The translations under genes were made by a program, and so were the position numbers. Below the pieces are notes generated by a model, which was not told the origin of the DNA, did no database searches, and was given only the letters and a program-made list of their open reading frames with translations. A stretch of 63,039 nt of DNA from a virus: positions 1 to 63,039 of the IMG/VR virus record IMGVR_UViG_3300046519_000446; one strand, written 5' to 3'. Numbering within the stretch: position 1 is the stretch's first letter; each line of letters begins with the position of its first letter. This document shows, in pieces, positions 23,371 to 32,452 of the stretch.

Positions 23371-24443
23371 TGGCCGCGTCCTTTCTGGCCCATGGCCAAA
23401 ATGAGGGCGATCCCGTCCTCTTGGCTGTGCGTCTGCGACAGCCGGTTGGAAAGACGGGCGACCTCGCGATTTGCGGGATTGGCCGCCTGCGCCGGAGCCG
23501 CCACGGGAGCGACGGTACGGACGGGCGGCGTGACAGGCTTCGGAGCGGGGGTGGCGGCCTTGGCCTTGGCGGCGGCCTGCGCCTGGTCCCAGAGCATCGC
23601 CTTGTGGGCGACGATCAGTTCCTTGGCGGAGGCGTTGCCGATGGCTTCGGGCGGAAGGCCGGACTGGACGATATACTCGCCCAGGGCCTTCTGATTGTCA
23701 GGCTTCAGCAGTTCCGGGGCGTGTTCCTGCAGGTCCGCCACGACTTCGCGCACGAAGGCTTGACGGGCGATCTGCTCGGCTTCGGTCTGGGATGCTTTGA
23801 GCTTCTGGAGGGTGGCTTGCGCGCGGTCCCTGGCCAAAACGGCCTTGTTGTACGCCAGCAGGTCTTCCGCGGCGACAGCAGGGTCTTCCTGGTTTTGGAT
23901 GCGATCGACCCACCCATCCCAATCGATGTTTTCCCACTCGGTTTTGAACATCTCGACCGCTTGGGGCACGAAGGTGCTGAGTTGTTCGGCCAGGGCTTTG
24001 ACACCGTTGACCTCGGACTCGGCTTGCTTTCGTACTTCGGCGGCCTGCGCCTTGGCCTGGGTGACGACGGTCTCCCGCTTGTCCTCCTGCGCACGCACTA
24101 TGGCTTGCAGTTCAGGGTTCAAAGCGGCGAACTTCGCCTTGGCCTCAGCATCCCACCATTGCGGAGCGTCCACCGGGTCGGCCGCAGCCTCCGGAGGGGG
24201 TTCCACAGTTTCGCCGTCGCCGGGCTGTTCAGCCTCGCCAGCGCCATCGTCCGTGGTGGCGGACTCTGGTTGCTCTTCCTCGCCACCCGTCTCGGGCTCA
24301 GCGGCGGCCTCGGCGGGCGCCTGCTCAGCCTCAACGGCGGCGGGTTGTTCGATCTTGTCGGGTTCGGCAGTGGGCGCGGTCATCAGCGCAACAGCCGCGT
24401 CGATGCTCAGCGGGCCGGTATCGGCCGCAGCTTCGGTGGTCAT
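23367..24443 (-). CDS. Capsid scaffolding protein
   Basis: The protein has 358 residues. An acidic, Pro/Glu/Ala-rich N-terminal third is followed by long helices with coiled-coil potential (RETVVTQAKAQAAEVRKQAE) and a basic C-terminal segment that would contact the capsid protein. Composition and position directly before the capsid gene identify it as the scaffold. Confidence 0.8.
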   Translation of the reverse strand: MTTEAAADTGPLSIDAAVALMTAPTAEPDKIEQPAAVEAEQAPAEAAAEPETGGEEEQPESATTDDGAGEAEQPGDGETVEPPPEAAADPVDAPQWWDAEAKAKFAALNPELQAIVRAQEDKRETVVTQAKAQAAEVRKQAESEVNGVKALAEQLSTFVPQAVEMFKTEWENIDWDGWVDRIQNQEDPAVAAEDLLAYNKAVLARDRAQATLQKLKASQTEAEQIARQAFVREVVADLQEHAPELLKPDNQKALGEYIVQSGLPPEAIGNASAKELIVAHKAMLWDQAQAAAKAKAATPAPKPVTPPVRTVAPVAAPAQAANPANREVARLSNRLSQTHSQEDGIALILAMGQKGRGQ

Positions 24444-24470
24444 GAATTCACCTTGGGGGTGGGTGTTGGT

Positions 24471-24746
24471 CTAGCGCCGGTCTTGATCGGCGGGCGAAAG
24501 GAGCGCGGCCATGTCGCGCTGGTAGGCGACGGCCTGGCCGTTAGCGACAGTCTCGACGAGGGCCTTGCGGACCATCTCGATGGCCTTGAGGGCGTCGTAG
24601 TACTTCTCGCGGGTGGCCACGGCATCGACGCCGGTGGCGACCAGCTTCTCGACGAGGAGCGCCTTCATCTGGTCGAAGGCCCATTGGGTCTCGATCAGTT
24701 CAGCGCCAGCGCGATGGCCCCTGTGGATGGCTTGGTCTTCGGTCAT
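24471..24746 (-). CDS. Hypothetical protein between portal and scaffold
   Basis: The protein has 91 residues, helical (FDQMKALLVEKLVA, YDALKAIEMVRKALVE), similar in size and place to small proteins found between portal and scaffold in related phages. Its start overlaps the portal stop by four bases. Role unknown. Confidence 0.6.
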   Translation of the reverse strand: MTEDQAIHRGHRAGAELIETQWAFDQMKALLVEKLVATGVDAVATREKYYDALKAIEMVRKALVETVANGQAVAYQRDMAALLSPADQDRR

Positions 24747-26890
24747 CCCGGCTCTCCGCCCGGCTCAACATCAGACGCGACGTGCGTGTCTTCCTCGCTC
24801 GCGACATCATGGGAGCCGGCCATCGCGTCGATCGCCTGACCGCGCGCCTTCAGCGCCAGCTCAGCCTCAAGCTCCTCGCGCTTTAGCTGGAGCTCCGCGG
24901 CGATTTGGGCTTCCCGCTGGTCCAACTCGCGATGCTTGATCGCAACTTCGTTCTCATGCTTCTGTTGCTGGAGGGCGAAATTCGCCTCTTGCTCTTGCTG
25001 CTTGAGGTGGAAAGTTGCCAGCGCCTGGGCCTGTTCCATTTCGAGACGGGCTTGGTCGGCCTGCGCCTGTTGGGCCATTTGCTCACGCTGCAGGTCCATC
25101 TTGGCCTGAGCCTCCAACACTCTCGGATCCGGCGGAGGCGGTCCTGGTGGTGGCGCGTCCTTCGGGTCGGAGAAGAAGGCCTCAGGGTTCTTGATCCCAG
25201 CCTTCTCGGCGCGCTTGACGGCCAGGGCGTAGACGTTGGACGCCTTGACCAGGGGGCCTTCCATCCCGCCCTGGGCGCTGACGATCGCCGCCTGGTCACT
25301 GGCGACGCGATCGAGAACCATCATGTCGTGCTCGCGGCCCGACGCCCCAAGGCCAACCTCGATGGTCATGTCGTTGCGCACGGCCCACGACGACGGATTG
25401 ACCGGCACCCACTTATTGCGGAGCTTGACGACCTTGGCCTGCATCGCATGCTGGCGGAGGAGGTCGTGGACCCCCATGAACAGGTCTTTGATCCCGGTCT
25501 CGGCGAAGGTCCGGGCGATCATGCGAATCCGCTTTTGGGCCATCCCCATCAGGACCATGGCGCCTTTGGCGGTGTCGTGCAGCGTGTCCGGGGCCAGGCC
25601 TTGGGCGTTGCGGACCACGCCGGAGCGCTTTTCCGCCTCGGTGGACCAGTATTCTAGCCGCGCCTGGGCATCGAAGCCAAGGCCACCGGCCTGAAGCGGG
25701 GTGACGGCCGGCCCCTTGGTCCGCACCGGAGCGCCGGGGACATTGTTCAGGTAATCCGAGACCGTCCACTCGTTGGCGTAGGTCATGTCGATCTGGTTGC
25801 GCTGATTGAGCGCGAAATACCCGCTGTCGAGGTCCATCCGCGTCAGGGCGGTCTTGATCTTCTGGACCTCCATCAGCTTGTCGGCGATGGACTCGCCGTA
25901 GAACCGGTGGGTGACGAGGAACGGCGTGATCGCCGAGAGCTGGATCGCATTGACCTTCTGCTTGCGCAGCAGCTTGGCGCTCTCGCCATTCCCGCCCGTG
26001 AGCACCTGATAGAGCGTGGCGTAGGCGTTCGGCGGCTCCATGACGCGCACGTAGTGCTCGACCACCTCCACCTGGCGCATACCGCGGTTGGCGTCGCCGC
26101 CATAGCCCTGGCTGGTCTCTGCCACCGTGTCGCGGGCTTGGGCGATCGCATCGTTCTGCGGCGCGCTGTAGGCCGGAAGATCGTCGACTAGATCTGCGTC
26201 GATCCCCTGGGCGATGAGATCCTGGGCGCGAGGCCGTGACCGGGTGGCGCAGTAGGTCGATTGGCGCAGCCAGACGGTGTCGGCCGAGACCGTGATATCC
26301 TCTGGCGCCACGACATCAACCACGGCCCGGCCCTGGGGCGGTTTGGTCAGCGTGAAGTCATAGAGCGGCTCGCCCTGCCCGTCCCATTCGGGAGACTGGA
26401 CGACGTCGGAGATCTTACCGCCCTCCTCGGCCAGCAGCATCTCGATGGCCGTCTTGCCCTTGAACGTCTCGGGCGGGCAGGCCTTCTCCTCCCACCACCA
26501 CTTAAAGACGCCGGTCTTGGCCTGGAACGCGTCCTTGAACGCGGACGTTATGGTCAGGAAGCCGGGGTTCTCGTTGAAGATTACGTGGCGGACGTAATCG
26601 GTCTCCTGTTGGGCCGCATCCTCGTCCTCCTCACCGATCGGGGAGAAGGCCACCACGTCATCACCGCCCGTAAAGATCTCCACGACATCCGGAAGGATCG
26701 TCTCGATAGCATCGGCCACGTCCAGCGAAACAGCCTTGGACCGGCCAGGCAGCGTCGGAGCGTCGGGCATATAGCCCTTGATGTAGTTCAGCGCCCGCTC
26801 GCGCTCTTGGGTCAGCTCGCTGTCGAGGTCGAAGCCGATCGAACGGCGCTGCTCGCTCTGGACGATGGCCAGCAGATCGTCATCGGTCAT
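24743..26890 (-). CDS. Portal protein (P22-like)
   Basis: The protein has 715 residues. The N-terminus (ERALNYIKGYMPDAPTLPGRSKAVSLDVADAIETILP read in parts) and FFAL-type core, the VTHRFYGESIADKLMEVQKIKTALTR helix region (in parts) and APVRTKGPAVTPLQ match the P22 portal family. The last 150 residues form a Gln/Glu-rich coiled coil (barrel-like helix). Portals form the dodecameric DNA channel. The start lies 41 bases after the FAD protein stop. Confidence 0.85.
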   Translation of the reverse strand: MTDDDLLAIVQSEQRRSIGFDLDSELTQERERALNYIKGYMPDAPTLPGRSKAVSLDVADAIETILPDVVEIFTGGDDVVAFSPIGEEDEDAAQQETDYVRHVIFNENPGFLTITSAFKDAFQAKTGVFKWWWEEKACPPETFKGKTAIEMLLAEEGGKISDVVQSPEWDGQGEPLYDFTLTKPPQGRAVVDVVAPEDITVSADTVWLRQSTYCATRSRPRAQDLIAQGIDADLVDDLPAYSAPQNDAIAQARDTVAETSQGYGGDANRGMRQVEVVEHYVRVMEPPNAYATLYQVLTGGNGESAKLLRKQKVNAIQLSAITPFLVTHRFYGESIADKLMEVQKIKTALTRMDLDSGYFALNQRNQIDMTYANEWTVSDYLNNVPGAPVRTKGPAVTPLQAGGLGFDAQARLEYWSTEAEKRSGVVRNAQGLAPDTLHDTAKGAMVLMGMAQKRIRMIARTFAETGIKDLFMGVHDLLRQHAMQAKVVKLRNKWVPVNPSSWAVRNDMTIEVGLGASGREHDMMVLDRVASDQAAIVSAQGGMEGPLVKASNVYALAVKRAEKAGIKNPEAFFSDPKDAPPPGPPPPDPRVLEAQAKMDLQREQMAQQAQADQARLEMEQAQALATFHLKQQEQEANFALQQQKHENEVAIKHRELDQREAQIAAELQLKREELEAELALKARGQAIDAMAGSHDVASEEDTHVASDVEPGGEPG

Positions 26891-26931
26891 GCTGGGACCT
26901 CAGGATGGGCTCTGCGCGTTCGGCCATGGGG

Positions 26932-29082
26932 CTAGGGCCTGCTCGGCGCGAGCACGATCTTGGTCCCCGACGCCGTCACCTGGCCGTTGGCGTCGTTGCA
27001 GTCGAGCTCGACATAGTCGGCGCTCGGAACGCCGGCCCGAAGCTTGTAGCGCCCTAAATACTCCCATCGGCCGCCGTTGCTGTCGTAAACCCCGCCGACT
27101 TGCTGGCTAATCCGCTGAGCCGTCGTGCCTTGCTCGGTGACGACGTTCACCAGAAGATTGGTCGCCCTGCCTTGGCCGCCGGCCGCAACCGCCTCGTCCG
27201 CCGAATACTCAAGGTACACATCGTACCAGCCCGCGCCGTAGACATTCAGCGCGTCTTTCCACTTGTGGCCAGCCACGTTTGCGGCGAGGACGGTATCGTA
27301 GGATGGCGTCGTCCCGCCGATCCCGCCGTAGCGGGACGATCCAGTGACCCAGTTCGCGCCCGTCTTGGTGATCGTTCCGTGACCATAGGTTCCTGAGCTG
27401 TCGCTGACCGTCCCGTCCTCGATGTCCCAGGGGTCGCAGATCGCGGCGACCTGGCTGTATTGAACGCTCTGGACGGCGAGGCTGTGCTTGACCGCCAGGG
27501 CGGCGACGGCGCCGGCCGCCGATCCGATCATCATCATAGATGGCGCGACGCGGATGCTGCGCCAAATGACGTGGCTGACCGAGGGCTGGGAGGCGCAGAC
27601 CAGGTTGGTGCACTCGGCGACCTTCGGGAACAGGACCCGCATCGACACGCGGAAGCCGTAGCCCGCGCCCAGGGCGGTCAGTACTGCGCCCTCGACATAG
27701 GTCAGGCCGCCCACGACAAGACGACGCACGATGTGGCCGTCGATATCGTAGAACCCAAAGGCAATTGGGTCGGTGAGGCCGTTGGCCAGGACTGCGTGCG
27801 TCTGGTTCTGGACAAAAGCGCCGACCGCGCGCGCGCCTTCTCGTTCGTAGAACTGCGGCGACCAGCCGCCGGTCTCCGGCAGTTGGTAGGCCGAGAACCC
27901 ATAGTTGTTGAACGCCGTGCGGATCGTGGCCGGGATGCGGGCGTCGGACTCGAACATCAGCCAGTAGATCCAGCCCAAGGCATAGTTCTTGGCGTTGGCG
28001 CGGATCTCGGCCCGGCGGGCGATGCTGGCCGTCACGTACTCGACCAGCTCGCTGGTGATGGGATAGTTCAGCGACAGCGGTCCGCCGCTGTTGCCATCGA
28101 CATAGGTGATCGGCGTACCCATCGCCGTGCCGTTGCCGAAGTTCAGGTTGTAGAACTGGATGATCCGCGTCAGGCCGTTGACGGCGTCACCGTAATAGGT
28201 CGGATTGGCGGCGAAGGCGCGGCCCAGCAACTCATAGCGCGAGGCCTGATAGTCGGTGGGTGGCCCCGCGGTGAAGTACGTGGCCCAGTCGATCTTCTCG
28301 CCGGCAACGCTGGTCAGGAACAGCCGGAAGCCAAAGCCCATGACCCGGCCGTCAGCCGCGCCGACCGTGCCGGCCGCGCCCGCATCGACGCCGAACAGGA
28401 GACCGGACCCAGAAACGCCGGGGGTCACGTACGGATCGACGTCGGTCGTCCCGTCCCACTTCGTCGCGGCGAGAATGCCGTTGCTGGTCTCGCCATAGGT
28501 GGCGTTGGCTTCCCGGCCGACCGAGAACGAGGTCAAGGCCCGCTGATTGACGTCGCCGCAGGCCGTGCCCTCGACGACCACGGTTGGGTAGTAGCGGCGC
28601 CGCACGCCGTTCGTGTCCAACAGCAGCGACGTGATGGTCGTGCCGGTCTTCTGGAGCGACACCAGTTGCGTGCTGGGCAACAGGGTGATGTTCGGATGGG
28701 TCAGCAGCTCGACGAACGCCCGCTTGGAGAACTGCGGGCGCATCTGCCCCTCGTACTTCCACCAGTGGGCGAAGTTGCGGCGCAGGGTCTGCTTGGCCAC
28801 CGAGGTCAGGAACCGCTTGGTCTGGCCGCCGACGACGGCGCAGGACTTGGAGCCCTTCACGTCCTGTTGGTTCAGGCCGTAGCCGCTGGACATCCAGCCG
28901 AACCACGCCTCATTGCTGGTCAGCAGGACAACCATGCCGGCGTCGGCCGCTTGGCGCGCGGCGAAGCAACCCGCCTCGGTCGCGCCAACGACGATGACGT
29001 CGTAATGGTCCTTGAAGGGCATAACCTTGCGCTTGAGCGCGCCGCCAGCCTTCTCGATGCCGACTTCGGTTACCGCGCTCAC
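26932..29082 (-). CDS. FAD-dependent oxidoreductase with C-terminal golvesin-like domain
   Basis: The protein has 716 residues. Residues 27-55 hold the FAD Rossmann motif (DVIVVGATEAGCFAARQAADAG), then SSGYGLNQQD and VVGGQTKRF, all typical of the PF12831 FAD oxidoreductases; about 168-200 reads EGTACGDV, then SVGREANATYGET, also canonical. The last 140 residues (SSRYGGIGGTTPSYD, YDVYLEYSADEA, WEYLGRYKLRAGVPSADYVEL) look like a golvesin/xanthan-lyase-type beta domain. In bacteria such proteins act on exported compounds or sugars. Here it lies between terminase and portal, in the packaging module. Substrate and virion association are unknown. Confidence 0.8.
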   Translation of the reverse strand: MSAVTEVGIEKAGGALKRKVMPFKDHYDVIVVGATEAGCFAARQAADAGMVVLLTSNEAWFGWMSSGYGLNQQDVKGSKSCAVVGGQTKRFLTSVAKQTLRRNFAHWWKYEGQMRPQFSKRAFVELLTHPNITLLPSTQLVSLQKTGTTITSLLLDTNGVRRRYYPTVVVEGTACGDVNQRALTSFSVGREANATYGETSNGILAATKWDGTTDVDPYVTPGVSGSGLLFGVDAGAAGTVGAADGRVMGFGFRLFLTSVAGEKIDWATYFTAGPPTDYQASRYELLGRAFAANPTYYGDAVNGLTRIIQFYNLNFGNGTAMGTPITYVDGNSGGPLSLNYPITSELVEYVTASIARRAEIRANAKNYALGWIYWLMFESDARIPATIRTAFNNYGFSAYQLPETGGWSPQFYEREGARAVGAFVQNQTHAVLANGLTDPIAFGFYDIDGHIVRRLVVGGLTYVEGAVLTALGAGYGFRVSMRVLFPKVAECTNLVCASQPSVSHVIWRSIRVAPSMMMIGSAAGAVAALAVKHSLAVQSVQYSQVAAICDPWDIEDGTVSDSSGTYGHGTITKTGANWVTGSSRYGGIGGTTPSYDTVLAANVAGHKWKDALNVYGAGWYDVYLEYSADEAVAAGGQGRATNLLVNVVTEQGTTAQRISQQVGGVYDSNGGRWEYLGRYKLRAGVPSADYVELDCNDANGQVTASGTKIVLAPSRP

Positions 29083-29354
29083 GACTTGACCCAGGCGCTG
29101 GTGGCCGTGATGTCGCCATTGGCGTCACGGGTATAGGTCTGCGTCCAAGTGTTGGTCCCGTCCGTGCGGCTTTCGGACAGCAGGTTGCCGGAACCGTCGC
29201 GGTCGCTGGTGTTGCTCGCCAGGCTATCGAAGTTGGCCGGGAGGGCTGAGCCGTCAGAGGCAGTGCCGGCGGAGGCTGTGACGGGCAACGGCGTTTGCAG
29301 GCTGACCGGCACATCGTTGAGGCCGTCCGACGACCGATAGCTGGTATGCGCCAT
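29079..29354 (-). CDS. Small hypothetical protein upstream of FAD oxidoreductase
   Basis: The protein has 91 residues, Ser/Thr/Asn/Asp-rich, beta-like (DRDGSGNLLSESRTDGTNTW, TYTRDANGDITATSAW). It overlaps the FAD gene start by four bases and may be coupled to it. Similar Ser/Thr-rich small proteins occur as virion decoration; no proof here. Confidence 0.55.
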   Translation of the reverse strand: MAHTSYRSSDGLNDVPVSLQTPLPVTASAGTASDGSALPANFDSLASNTSDRDGSGNLLSESRTDGTNTWTQTYTRDANGDITATSAWVKS

Positions 29355-29432
29355 GGAACGGCTCCGATATGGACGCGCAGACGCACGCCAGAGCCCGTGA
29401 AGGCTGGCGGTGTCGCGGATGTGGGTGGCGCT

Positions 29433-30986
29433 CTAGGCCGTGGCGAAGTTCGGGATGACCAGCTTGTCCTGGCCGCTATTCTCGCTGACGGGCTCGGCGA
29501 AGGTCAGGACGACCGCGTCCCACTCGTCGGGCGAGCGGATCTTGCGGACCACCCGCATGTGCTCTTTGCTTTCGAGGACCAATTGCGACGTTGTGGGGTG
29601 GTAGCTGTAGCCAGGGCCGCAGGCGTCGGCCTGCAGGACGTCAGAGTCTGGAATATCCGCCCCGCCTTCGTCCCTCAGCCAATCGTTGGATAGATCCCAC
29701 ATCTCATCACGGCGGTACTTCGGCCCAGCCATCGGCTTGCCGTCTTTGTCGCGCTTGGGTGGATAAACGGGAGACGAACCGAAATTCACCACACGGCAGA
29801 TTTTCTGGTACTTCTCACCCCACCCGGTGAGGATATCGAAGATCCCGCCCCCGCCGCCCACGTCAATGAACACCCGCGCCGGTTTATCCCGGTCGATGAT
29901 GTCCTTCAGTTTCGCTGCGGCCCGAACGTTGTCGATCGGCGAAGCGTCGCTCTCGACCTTCTCCAGCTTGCGACCGCGGCGCCAGGCGATGGCAAAGCGG
30001 TCCTTGCCCTCGCGCTTAGGGTCCACGCCGATGATCAGCGGCCCCACGCCCTTGAGATCGGCCTTGCGAGCCTTCAGCACATGCTCGGGCTTGATGAAGC
30101 TGTCGTGGCCTGTCGTTTGGAACGCCTCAGCCGCCGTGGCCGGGTATTCCTGCTTGAAGAGCTGCGGATCCTTCAGTTCAGCTATCTTGGCCCGTCGCCA
30201 GCACATCTGATCCAGGTCAAGCTCGTGAAGCTCGGCGTACTCCCACTCTTCCTCGTCCATGACGAAGTCGTCAGGTGCGGGGCGACGGTACTCATCTTGC
30301 CAAAACCACGGCACGAAGATGGCCTGATAGTCGCCTATCCCCGCCTCGGCCTGCTGCCAGCGCTCGTGGAACTCGCCGCCGACCCCGTTGGCTGTGCTCT
30401 CCAGGACGATCTCTGTTCCAGGGAGGTCTGGAACGGCCTGCACCACACCCGCAAAGTGGGAAGCGGCATTAGGCCAGAAGCCAACCTCGGAACCGTGGAG
30501 CAGCAGGATGGTCTTTGACCGCCCGACAGCTCGCGCGCCAGCCGTGGCCACCGCGTACCCGCTATCCAGGGCGGCGAATAGCAACTCCTTGGCGTTGTCG
30601 TTCTTGGTCGAGGGCGCGATCGGGTTGTGATCGTTGTAGCGCTTCGCCATTGCGAAGAGGTTGTCTGTCGCCGGCTGCTCGTGCGTCAGGATGAAGACGC
30701 CGACGCCCTGGTGCATCGTGGCCCGGTGATAGAACCTAGCGCTGATGTAGGTAGAGACGCCCTGTTGCCGTCCCTTGAGGATCAACGCCCGAACACGACC
30801 GGTCCTGGCCTTCTGATCTTCTAGCTTGGCGTGAACGTGCCGCTGCGCCTGGTTCAGCAGCAACGGACCGATGCGGCCGTCCTTTCCCTTCAGCTTCATG
30901 CACCGTTCAAAGTGCAACAGCGGCTGGTCTCGGAAGGTGCGCAACGTCTCGAGCGCAAAGGCCCGAGCGTCTACGCCCTCAGCCAC
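29433..30986 (-). CDS. terL: Terminase large subunit
   Basis: The protein has 517 residues. Walker A KGRQQGVST is at 71-79, the Walker B-type strand ILLLHGSEVGFW near 155-170, TEIVLESTANG follows as motif III, and the nuclease domain starts with IIGVDPKREGKDRFAI, whose Asp would bind metal. It is the ATP-driven DNA packaging motor and headful or site-specific nuclease. Overlaps the small subunit by eight bases. Confidence 0.9.
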   Translation of the reverse strand: MAEGVDARAFALETLRTFRDQPLLHFERCMKLKGKDGRIGPLLLNQAQRHVHAKLEDQKARTGRVRALILKGRQQGVSTYISARFYHRATMHQGVGVFILTHEQPATDNLFAMAKRYNDHNPIAPSTKNDNAKELLFAALDSGYAVATAGARAVGRSKTILLLHGSEVGFWPNAASHFAGVVQAVPDLPGTEIVLESTANGVGGEFHERWQQAEAGIGDYQAIFVPWFWQDEYRRPAPDDFVMDEEEWEYAELHELDLDQMCWRRAKIAELKDPQLFKQEYPATAAEAFQTTGHDSFIKPEHVLKARKADLKGVGPLIIGVDPKREGKDRFAIAWRRGRKLEKVESDASPIDNVRAAAKLKDIIDRDKPARVFIDVGGGGGIFDILTGWGEKYQKICRVVNFGSSPVYPPKRDKDGKPMAGPKYRRDEMWDLSNDWLRDEGGADIPDSDVLQADACGPGYSYHPTTSQLVLESKEHMRVVRKIRSPDEWDAVVLTFAEPVSENSGQDKLVIPNFATA

Positions 30987-31359
30987 TCTTCACCAGTTCG
31001 GCCAGAACCTCGTCGATCGAGTGGAGGTTCTTGTTCTCCGCCTTGTCGATGATCAGGCCCAGCACCTTAGCCTTGCCCATGGTCGCGGCCACAGCAGCGG
31101 ATGCAGCGCCGTTCTCGCGGGCGAAGTCTCTGTCCGCGTCAAGCTGGCGGGCAATGTCAGCAGCGGTGATCTCGGCCCTTACAGCCGCCCTGCCCTGGAT
31201 TTCAACCACCCGGGCCTGGACGCTTTCATTTGCTTTCAGGCGCGTAGCGTTTCCTCGGTTCTCGGAGAAACCCGCCGCGACGTAGGCCGCATCGGCCGTC
31301 TCGCCCTTGGCAAGTTCTTGGGCGAAGCGCTCATGGCGCGGATTGGACAGGACCGCCAT
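30979..31359 (-). CDS. terS: Terminase small subunit
   Basis: The protein has 126 residues. RHERFAQELAKGETADAAYVAAGF and NATRLKANESVQARVVEIQ (in parts) are the DNA-binding core of the Terminase_2 small-subunit family, with a helical C-terminus for oligomerisation. It recognises phage DNA for packaging. It immediately precedes terL. Confidence 0.85.
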   Translation of the reverse strand: MAVLSNPRHERFAQELAKGETADAAYVAAGFSENRGNATRLKANESVQARVVEIQGRAAVRAEITAADIARQLDADRDFARENGAASAAVAATMGKAKVLGLIIDKAENKNLHSIDEVLAELVKSG

Positions 31360-31425
31360 GCTGCACGCCTCAGTGTGTTGGTCGCCGGTCTTTCCCGGCC
31401 GTCATCCCTGTGCGGGCCCTATAGA

Positions 31426-31941
31426 TCAGTAGGTGCTCGCGATCGGCCCCAGGTCAGCGGTGAAGCTGTTGGGCGACGTCAGCACCGTAGCCGTGCCGTA
31501 AGTCTCGCCAGTCTTCTTGAACGCTGTGAAGGCGCCCAGGGCGTGAGTGCGGAAGCGGGCGCTGGTGTTGTTGAACTGCAGGCCGATGAAGTAGAGACCC
31601 GGACCTTGCGCCTGGTAGGTGGCTGAGAACGGGATGGCCTGAAGCGCAGCGGTGCCCGACTGGGCGGTGCTGGCAGACTGGGCGACCGGTGCGCCGTTGT
31701 GGTCGTACAGGATCGCGGTGACGTTGCCGGCGACGGCCGAGCCGTTCAGGATCGACACACCGGTCAGGGTCGTGTTGATCGGGATGAAGACCCGGGCCAC
31801 GTAGGTCTCGGTCACAACGGGAGTGGTGTCGGTGCCGACAGTGGCCGACATGGGCGGAGCGCTGCCGGTGGCGTGGACCGAGACGGCGCCGCGGCCATTG
31901 GTGCCGATGCCGCCCTTACCGAGTTGAGCCGAAGTGGCCAT
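31426..31941 (-). CDS. Hypothetical structural (decoration-like) protein
   Basis: The protein has 171 residues, Gly/Thr/Ala-rich and beta-stranded (YVARVFIPINTTLTGVSILN, GPGLYFIGLQFNNTSARF). Composition matches phage head decoration or tail proteins. It lies just upstream of the terminase genes; a GC hairpin without T-run (GCCGG/CCGGC) sits between them. Confidence 0.55.
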   Translation of the reverse strand: MATSAQLGKGGIGTNGRGAVSVHATGSAPPMSATVGTDTTPVVTETYVARVFIPINTTLTGVSILNGSAVAGNVTAILYDHNGAPVAQSASTAQSGTAALQAIPFSATYQAQGPGLYFIGLQFNNTSARFRTHALGAFTAFKKTGETYGTATVLTSPNSFTADLGPIASTY

Positions 31942-31944
31942 GGT

Positions 31945-32115
31945 TCAGTCCTCCAGGCGGTCTTGCGCCAAATGGGGGTTTTGCGCCTTGGCCTTTGCCA
32001 AGCGCTTTGCGATCCAGAACGTGGCGTGGCCGCGAGACTGGAGATCCTTGACGAGGGTCTGGCCCTCTTCGTTGAAGACGAACCAGGCGCCGTTTGGCTG
32101 AAAACTGGTGAACAC
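31945..32115 (-). CDS. Small hypothetical protein
   Basis: From GTG 32115 the product has 56 residues, MFTSFQPNGAWFVFNEEG then a basic C-terminal helix. The longer frame from 32166 overlaps the 42-residue gene upstream and looks unlike protein at its start, so the GTG just after the upstream stop is preferred. Start uncertain. Confidence 0.45.
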   Translation of the reverse strand: MFTSFQPNGAWFVFNEEGQTLVKDLQSRGHATFWIAKRLAKAKAQNPHLAQDRLED

Positions 32116-32119
32116 CGGC

Positions 32120-32248
32120 CTAATCAGCCGAGCCCGCGGACTTGTGAGCCGCCAGCCGCACGGCAACCGCCTCGGCGTCAGTGATCGGGACCTTGATCCC
32201 CAGGGTTTCCTGGAGGATGTCGCGCAGGGCTTCGAGCGTGTTGGGCAT
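32120..32248 (-). CDS. Small hypothetical protein (42 aa)
   Basis: The product is 42 residues, MPNTLEALRDILQETLGIKV and a helical Ala-rich end. It fits tightly between its neighbours, and its composition resembles an acidic regulatory or structural peptide with a C-terminal helix. Confidence 0.5.
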   Translation of the reverse strand: MPNTLEALRDILQETLGIKVPITDAEAVAVRLAAHKSAGSAD

Positions 32249-32255
32249 GGTCGGC

Positions 32256-32336
32256 CTACCTTGTGCTGAGGCGGATGGCGAGGAACGCGACGGCAAAGGC
32301 CGCGACGACGGCGCAGACGTAGAACCCGCCGCTCAT
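32256..32336 (-). CDS. Single-span membrane peptide (26 aa)
   Basis: The product MSGGFYVCAVVAAFAVAFLAIRLSTR consists almost only of a membrane helix with a basic end (read as two halves). The ATG overlaps the stop of the next gene by four bases, suggesting real translation. Confidence 0.45.
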   Translation of the reverse strand: MSGGFYVCAVVAAFAVAFLAIRLSTR

Positions 32337-32449
32337 CGCCGGCTCATCGCGTAAAGGATCGAGCCCAGGGCTATCCATATCCACAGGTTGATACGGCTGG
32401 AGGGCTTGGGGCGGGGCTTGGCCGGGAAGTGGAGGATCACGGCCGGCAT
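32333..32449 (-). CDS. Small membrane protein (38 aa)
   Basis: A basic Pro-rich start (HFPAKPRPKPSSR) is followed by a membrane helix (INLWIWIALGSILYAM) and a basic end SRR. It is translationally coupled to the 26-residue membrane peptide. The pair resembles small phage membrane proteins of unknown role. Confidence 0.5.
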   Translation of the reverse strand: MPAVILHFPAKPRPKPSSRINLWIWIALGSILYAMSRR

Positions 32450-32452
32450 GGT

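Noticed and set aside
23370-24839. A 489-codon plus-strand frame opposite the scaffold gene
   Set aside because: It is antisense to a clear scaffold protein and has Leu/Gly-rich shadow composition with no domain.
27460-29136. A 558-codon plus-strand frame opposite the FAD oxidoreductase
   Set aside because: It is antisense to a well-supported enzyme; the product is Arg/Gly/Asp-rich without motifs.
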